Shown: in pieces, positions 58,278 to 64,000 of the stretch | How the letters are laid out: each line of letters begins with the position of its first letter | Numbering within the stretch: the stretch's first letter is position 1 | DNA from: Hordeum vulgare subsp. vulgare | Lineage: Eukaryota; Streptophyta; Magnoliopsida; Poales; Poaceae | DNA: 64,000 nt | Direction of reading: 5' to 3' | Assembly: GCF_904849725.1 (NCBI RefSeq) | Contig: NC_058518.1 | Coordinates: 327,630,581-327,694,580 of the forward strand | Program-made: the position numbers and the translations under genes | Notes under the pieces: model-generated | Told to the model about the DNA's origin: nothing | The model's database searches: none | Seen by the model: only the letters and a program-made list of their open reading frames with translations

Positions 58278-59411
58278 GTTGCAGAGGATCCCGACGTCAT
58301 TTTGGGTACGCTCCTTGTCAATCATCCCCCAACGTCTGTTCTTTTTGACACTGGGTCATCTCATTCCTTCATTTTCGAAAGTTATGCACAATTTCAAAAC
58401 ATTTCCTTTTGTGATATGACAATCCCATTAGTTGTCCAAACCCCTGGTAGTAAGTGGCAACCTTCTAGGATAAGCTATGACAATGAAATCCTAGTAGACA
58501 AGCTAGTTTTCCTAACATCATTGATAGCCCTGAAATCCTCAGATATCAATATCATCTTGGGTATGGACTGGATGTCAGCTCATTATGCCAATATTGATAC
58601 CCATTCTAGAAATGTCCAGCTTACCCATCCCTCGGGTGAGATAGTTAATGTCTCTACTCGAGTTGCCAAATGCCAATTCTTTTCCCTCAATGCCAATCCT
58701 CTTCCAGAACTTGAAGACATACCGGTAGTCTGTGACTTCCCGGATGTTTTTCCAGAAGAACTGCCAGGAATTCCACCTGACACGGATGTAGAGTTTGTGA
58801 TAGACCTTGTTCCAGGAACTATCCCAATAGCCAGAAGACCCTATAAGATGGCACCCCTGGAGCTAGCCAAACTTAAGAAGAAACTAGATGAGGCCTTGAA
58901 TAAAGGTTTCATTCGTCCTAGCTCTTCTCCTTGGGCTTGTCCCGTCCTCTTCGTCAAGAACAAAGATGGAACGGACCGAATGGTTGTAGATTATCGACCA
59001 GTTAACCTGGTCACCATAAAGAACAAGTATCCGCTCCCCAGGATCAGCGATCTGTATGATCAGCTCGCTAGATCCTCAGTCTTCTCCAAAATGGTTTTGA
59101 GGTTGGGTTACCATGAAATCAAGATCAAGAACATGGGCATTCCAAAAATGGCTTTTGTTACTCGTTATGGACAATACGAGTACACCGTCATGTACTTCGG
59201 TTTAACCAATTCCCCAGCCACCTTCTCTCGCTTGATGAATTCAATCTTCATGGAGTATTTGGATAAATTCGTCGTGGTATACCTCGATGATATTCTCAAC
59301 TACTCGAAGAACGAACAGGAACATGCCGAGCATCTAAGGCTGGTATTGATGAGACTTCGAGAGCATCACATTTATGCCAAGTTTTCAAAATGTGAATATT
59401 GGTTACCATAA
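58278..59411 (+). pseudogene. Element C protease and reverse transcriptase
   Basis: It resumes C's polyprotein after D with [12 protein letters not shown]. The protease active site is [11 protein letters not shown] near 58350, followed by [15 protein letters not shown] includes [40 protein letters not shown] and catalytic YLDDIL near 59280-59297. A TAA at 59409-59411 ends the open frame. A long open frame starting upstream at 58173 is only because D's LTR happens to be open there; the real gene does not start there. Confidence 0.92.
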
Positions 59412-60070
59412 GTGACCTATCTAGGCCACGTAATCTCTGGTAAGGGTATTGCTGTCAATCCCGAGAGAGTTCAAGCTGTCCTTGATTGGACTCAACCTGA
59501 ATGGGTTAAGCAAGTTAGGAGTTTTCTTGGACTAGCAAGCTATTGTCGCCGCTTTGTCGAGAACTTCTCCAAGGTTGCAAAGCCTCTAACTGAACTCCTC
59601 AAGAAAGATAAAAAGTTCGAGTGGACACCACTGTGTGAGCATAGCTCTGAGGAACTAAAAAGACGCCTGACTTCCGCTCCTTTGTTGCTACCACCAGATT
59701 TTTGTAAGGACTTTGTTATCTATTGTGACGCCTCGCGACAAGGATTAGGTTGCATTCTCATGCAGGATCGTCATGTGATTGCATACGCATCTCGACAGTT
59801 GTGTCCACATGAGGATAATTATGCCACACATGAGCTTGAGCTTTCAGTTGTAGTCCATGCACTAAAAACCTGGCGACATTACCTTCTTGGTAATAGTTGC
59901 GAAATATTCACTGATCACCAAAGTCTAAAATATATCTTCACCCAGCCGGATTTGAATCTCAGGCAAAGACGGTGGGTTGAGTTGATCTCAGATTACGACT
60001 TAGGGATAACTTACACCCCGGGGAAGGCCAATGTTATGGCTGATGCACTAAATCGTAGTCTTATTGTAAC
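59412..60070 (+). pseudogene. Element C RT connection and RNase H
   Basis: It continues in the same frame after the TAA. It contains [66 protein letters not shown] and [12 protein letters not shown], ending MADALNRS. Catalytic Asp and Glu residues of RNase H are present. A frameshift near 60070 separates it from integrase. Confidence 0.92.
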
Positions 60071-60076
60071 AACCTG

Positions 60077-61640
60077 ATGTTACAACGAGGTCAACCACAT
60101 CTCTATGAGGAATTTCGGAAGTTAAATCTTCACATTGTTCCTCAAGGATTCCTTTCTAACTTGGTGGAAAAGCCTACTCTTGGGGATCAAATCATAGTTG
60201 TGCAGACATATGATAAGGGTATATCTCGGATCAAGGAGAATATTGCTAGCGGAAATGCTGGGGATTTATCTATTAATGAGCAAGGTGTCGTGTTCTTTCA
60301 GAACCGTTTAGTGGTTCCTAAGAGCAAACGTGTGCGGCAGTTGATCCTTAAGGAGGCTCATGATTCTCCTTTCACCATTCATCCTGGTAGTACTAAGATG
60401 TATCAGGACCTACACCAGAGGTTTTGGTGGACTAGGATGAACAGGGAAATTGTTGAGTTTCTTGCTAACTGCGACGTTTGTCGTCGAGTTAAGGCAGAAC
60501 ATCAAAGGCCTGCTGGCACCCTTCAACCTTTAGCTATTCCTAAATGGAAATGGGATAAAGTCAGTATGGATTTCATCACTGGATTTCCGAGGACCAAGAA
60601 AGGAAATAATGTTATCTTTGTGGTCATTGACCGTCTTTTCAAAGTAGCTCATTTTCTTCCAGTTCGTGAGAGTATAACAGCTAGCCAGCTACCAGAGTTA
60701 TATATCTCTCGAATAGTGTCTCTTCATGGTGTTCCTCTGGAGATTAACTCAGATCGTGGAAGTATTTTTACTTCTCGCTTCTGGGAAAGTTTTCACAATG
60801 CCATGGGGTCTCACCTATCTTTTAGCACCGCTTTCCATCCTCAATCAAGTTGTCAAGTAGAAAGAGTGAATCAAATCCTAGAGGATATGCTCCGAGCTTG
60901 TGTTATATCTTTTGGTATGAATTGGGAGAAGTGCCTTCCATTCGCCGAATTTGCTTATAACAATAGTTATCAATCAAGCTTGGGCAAAGCCCCTTTTGAA
61001 GTTCTCTATGGATGAAGATGTCGAACACCTCTTAATTGGTCAGAAACCGGAGAGAGGCAACTCTTTGGTCCGTATATGATCCAGGAAGCAGAAGAGCAAA
61101 TTCGCATTATTCGTGAAAAGTTGAAAACAGCCCAATCTCGTCAAAAGAGCCAATATGTTCGTCATCATAAGGCTGTGACCTTTGAAGTTAACGAGAAGGC
61201 TTACCTTCGGGTTACACCTTTGAAGGGTACCCATCGTTTCCGTATCAAGGAAAAGTTGGCTCCTCGTTACATTGGTCCTTTTCGCATTCTTGCCAAACGA
61301 GGAGAAGTTGCCTACCAGTTGGAACTTCCTCCGCATATTTCCAAGGTTCATGATTTTTCCATGTCTCGCAACTCACGCGTTGCTTTTCGCATCCCATCCG
61401 TGAAGTGGACCACGAAACGCTTAATCTCCAAGATAACCTTTCATACCGAGAATACCCTGTTCGTATTCTTGATCAAGCTGAGCGTACCACTCGACGTTGA
61501 AACCTCAAGTTTCTTAAAGTTCAATGGTCAAATCATTCTGAAAAATAGGCTACATGGGAAAGAGAGGATCGTCTTCGACTTGTGTATCCCGCACTATTCC
61601 CGACGACTTCCAAATCTTGGGACGAGATTCTATTGAGTGG
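60077..61640 (+). pseudogene. Element C integrase with degraded chromodomain
   Basis: The zinc region has HPGSTKMYQDLHQRFWW and CDVCRRVK. The core has Asp in VSMDFITGFP, Asp in EINSDRGSIF and Glu in SSCQVERVNQ. A TGA at 61013-61015 follows VLYG, and a one-base deletion near 61350 (KVHDF) shifts the frame. In the restored frame, about 61430-61590 resembles a chromodomain (start REYPVRILD, later ATWERED), with two more stops. The chromodomain supports assignment to chromoviruses. Confidence 0.9.
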
Positions 61641-61648
61641 GGGTGAGT
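61635..61648 (+). promoter_or_regulatory. Polypurine tract of element C
   Basis: GAGTGGGGGTGAGT directly precedes the 3' LTR, as is typical of Gypsy chromoviruses. Confidence 0.9.
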
Positions 61649-64000
61649 TGTCACATCCCTAGCTACCCTTTGATGCTTAGCAAGATTGTGCTCATATTTT
61701 CATTCTTGCATTAAAAATGAAATGGAAATCAAAGAGAAAAACCCTAGCAACCCTATATTCAAAACAATTCAAAGTTGTGACAAATCAATGAACCCAAAAT
61801 GGCCTTCATAAAAGTCCATCATTTTTGATAAATATTGGAAACAACAATTCAGGGGTGGATTACTTTTAAAAAATACTTTTGGTATTTTATTTTAAACACA
61901 AAAGCCACTGAAATCAATTATATATTTGATTTCAAATATTTCAGAGTTTCATAAAATGTTGAAAACTTTATGTGGGTTTGGAAATATTCCAAATAACACC
62001 CCAGCATTATTTATACTATATTAGAAATAGTTTGGAGCCAAAAATAAAATGAAAAAAATGTCAGAAAGAATAAAATAGAAATAGAAAAGAAAAGAAATAA
62101 CAAAAATCCTATCTAACGCTCAGGCCCAACCCAGCTCCTCTCCCGTGTCGTCTTCCTCGCGCTAGTCGGCTGTAGGAGGTGAGCGCCGCTCCCTCCGGCG
62201 CGGCCACGCACCTGCGTGCTGCGTGGACCTTCTCGTCGCGCTGGCAAGGAGGGATAAGCCTCCCGCACCCGTTCCCATCCTCTCCCCCTCCTCACTCGCC
62301 CCCCTGCGTCTCTCTCTCTCTCTCTCTCTCTCTCGACAGCCATTGGAGTGAGCTCGAGCTCGAGCTAGCCGTCGCTCCGACTGTCCGCCCTTGCCTCTGA
62401 GCCGCACAGAAGCTCCGCCAGGACGTCCTGAAGCTTCCCAGGTAGACACAGGACGCTGAGAGCCCCTAAGTCACCGGATCGCCGTCGTCTTCTTCCTCGG
62501 GCCGCCGTTGATCGCCGCCATCGTTCTTCCTCCCCAGGACGTCCCCGAGCACGCGTTTGATGCCTCTGCACTCCTCGTGAGCCCACGGTGCTTTCCCCCT
62601 TGTTTTCCCCTCGATCCCTTGCTCTAGGCCCCGATTCCACCGGAGCCGGACGAGATCCATCGCGGGAGCTCGTCACCGGTGACGCTCCGGTGATTAGTTG
62701 GTCGATCTGAGGCCACCGTTAGCATCAGTGCGTTGCGTAGGTGTTGTAGGAGCCTAGCCCCGCGCGTGATGAGCCCGGTAGCAGTGATACCGATGATGGC
62801 CGAGCTCTGGCAGCCGTCGAGCTCGTCGCCGGCGTCATCTCCGACCATTTCACCCCCTGTAATGTGCAAAAATGGAACCGCGGGCGAGTGGTCGTTCCCC
62901 TGGTGCCCTCCGCTGTCCTTTTTGTTGCCGGAGGGGCAATCCCGAAGCCCTTCGCCATCTCTAAAGCCACCAGCGGCTCGCCGTCGATGGGTTTTACCCC
63001 ATCGCCGGTGGGTTTTACCCCCCTAGGTCTATGACAGGTGGGGCCAGCCCCGTGGCTAACTAAGTTAGATTAAGAAAAATAAATGTTTAATTAAAAACCT
63101 AAACAGTCACTGACATGTGGGCCAGCCCTTGTTCAATAACAAATTAACTTTAAATTTAATTAAAATCTGGCCAGAGTCACTGACCAGTGGGTCCCACTGG
63201 TCAGGTTTGACTTTCATCGGCGAGTTGGACCTGCTGATGTCATGCTGATGCAGTAATACTAATTCTGATTTATATTAATTCCAGAATAAGTGCAAAACTT
63301 TGGAAATTCATAGAAAATTGGTTATAACTCCAAATTTGACAAACAATATATGCAAATTGATCAGAAAAATTCAATAAACACAATGGTGATACTTTCATGC
63401 ATGAAAAACAAAGTTATGAAACAGCATCAAGTCAAATCAATTAAATGAATTTGATAAATATATTACTTAAAGTAATATCTGAATTTGAATTTAAATCAGC
63501 ATCATCCTAAAAGTTTGATAGCTACATTAACTTATGCTACAATTCATTTCATGCCATGATCATGCATCATGTTGTTGCATATGATTTTTATTAATTGATT
63601 GTTGTTATTTCGGTAGGCTCTGCCCTTCCGAATACGTCCGAGTATCTGTTCGACGGATTTAACCCCTATGCTGAGCAACAAGGCAAGCACCCTTTTGATC
63701 ATGGTGATATAATCCCATGTTCTTGCTCCTGCTCCCACTTATTGCATTAGGACAAAATATTTCAAATGCTTTACTTCGGTAGCTGAACCTATTCCTTTGC
63801 ATGACCTGTCATTGTCACAGTAAATAGCCAAACCTTGCAACCTAGCATACCTGGTAGTTGCTTGAGCCATGTTGTGCTATTTCCTGCTATGCTTGTTATG
63901 CCTAGAGTAGTGTCAGGTCTGTTTCATCTGGGTGATGAACAGGAATGGATGAATGTGTTCTAGTGACAAAGGGTAAGTGTGGAACCTGATTTGGTAAAGG
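61649..64000 (+). repeat. Element C 3' LTR, truncated by the window edge
   Basis: It starts TGTCACATCCCTAGC and aligns with the first 2.35 kb of the 5' LTR. Differences include an expanded (CT)n tract near 62306-62334, a TATA-box change near 62110 and about 16 extra bases near 63263 (TGATTTATATTAATTC region). Confidence 0.95.

Larger units (their letters stand above)
30456..64000 (+). mobile_element. Element C: Gypsy chromovirus (Tekay/Del-like) with about 4-kb LTRs, carrying nested insertions
   Basis: The 5' LTR is 30456-34468 and the 3' LTR starts at 61649 and leaves the window. PBS is TGGTATCAGAGCC at 34473 and PPT TGAGTGGGGGTGAGT ends at 61648. Gag with a zinc knuckle, then PR-RT-RNaseH-IN (Gypsy order) and a chromodomain-like C-terminus, place it among the chromoviruses. 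Insertions are a solo LTR (35093-37900) in an ORF upstream of gag and element D (39944-58277) at the gag-pol junction. The right end and TSD are outside the window. Coding regions are broken. Confidence 0.93.

Noticed and set aside
1..64000. A cellular multi-gene system (defence, biosynthetic cluster or similar)
   Set aside because: Every supported coding region belongs to a transposable element. No host operon-like or clustered gene set is visible.

Overview
The window is repetitive DNA from a large grass genome, most likely a Triticeae species (wheat, Aegilops, rye or barley). Almost every base can be assigned to a transposable element, and I find no intact host gene. The evidence is nested LTR retrotransposons with matching target-site duplications (TSDs), CACTA ends carrying the TTTAGTCCC subterminal motif, a hAT-type miniature element, a Harbinger transposase fragment, and Athila-like and chromovirus-like Gypsy elements of kinds typical of Triticeae. 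The species and family names are inference. The TSDs, LTR borders, primer-binding sites (PBS), polypurine tracts (PPT) and protein motifs are read from the sequence.

Left block (1-30455). Element A, a Sirevirus-type Copia element on the plus strand, enters from the left edge and ends at 25901. Its 3' LTR is split by element B, a complete 14.4-kb member of the same family on the minus strand (10153-24527, TSD AAGAC). A and B both carry gag, pol (PR-IN-RT-RNaseH) and a long third ORF. Two arrangements occur in both copies: a 212-bp GT..AG segment with a TACTAAT motif between gag and pol, and a promoter-like block (CACGTGTC, TATA box, leader, about 330-bp GT..AG intron) just before ORF3. Element A ends inside a decayed Harbinger transposase, which is further split by a 689-bp hAT MITE and then cut off by CACTA DNA. 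The CACTA region carries two 5' ends, a possible B3-domain gene fragment and a 335-bp tandem repeat.

Right block (30456-64000). Element C is a plus-strand Gypsy chromovirus (Tekay/Del-like) with about 4-kb LTRs. It has an extra ORF upstream of gag, then gag, PR-RT-RNaseH-IN and a degraded chromodomain. Its 3' LTR runs off the right edge. The upstream ORF holds a 2.8-kb Sirevirus-type solo LTR (TSD CACTG). The gag-pol junction is split by element D, a minus-strand Athila-like element with gag and protease but no RT or integrase (Sabrina-like, tentative). D's 5' LTR is in turn split by element E, a minus-strand autonomous relative with gag-PR-RT-RNaseH-IN (WHAM-like, tentative; TSD GTGGG).

The inferred order is Harbinger, then hAT, A and CACTA; B into A; C into CACTA; the solo-LTR parent and D into C; E into D. 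All coding regions are broken by stops and frameshifts. The observations most worth following are the intron-like segments and internal promoter of A/B, an inverted repeat bracketing the PPT/LTR junction of A/B, and a TATA-proximal hairpin shared by the D and E LTRs. B and E each landed inside an arm of such an inverted repeat.
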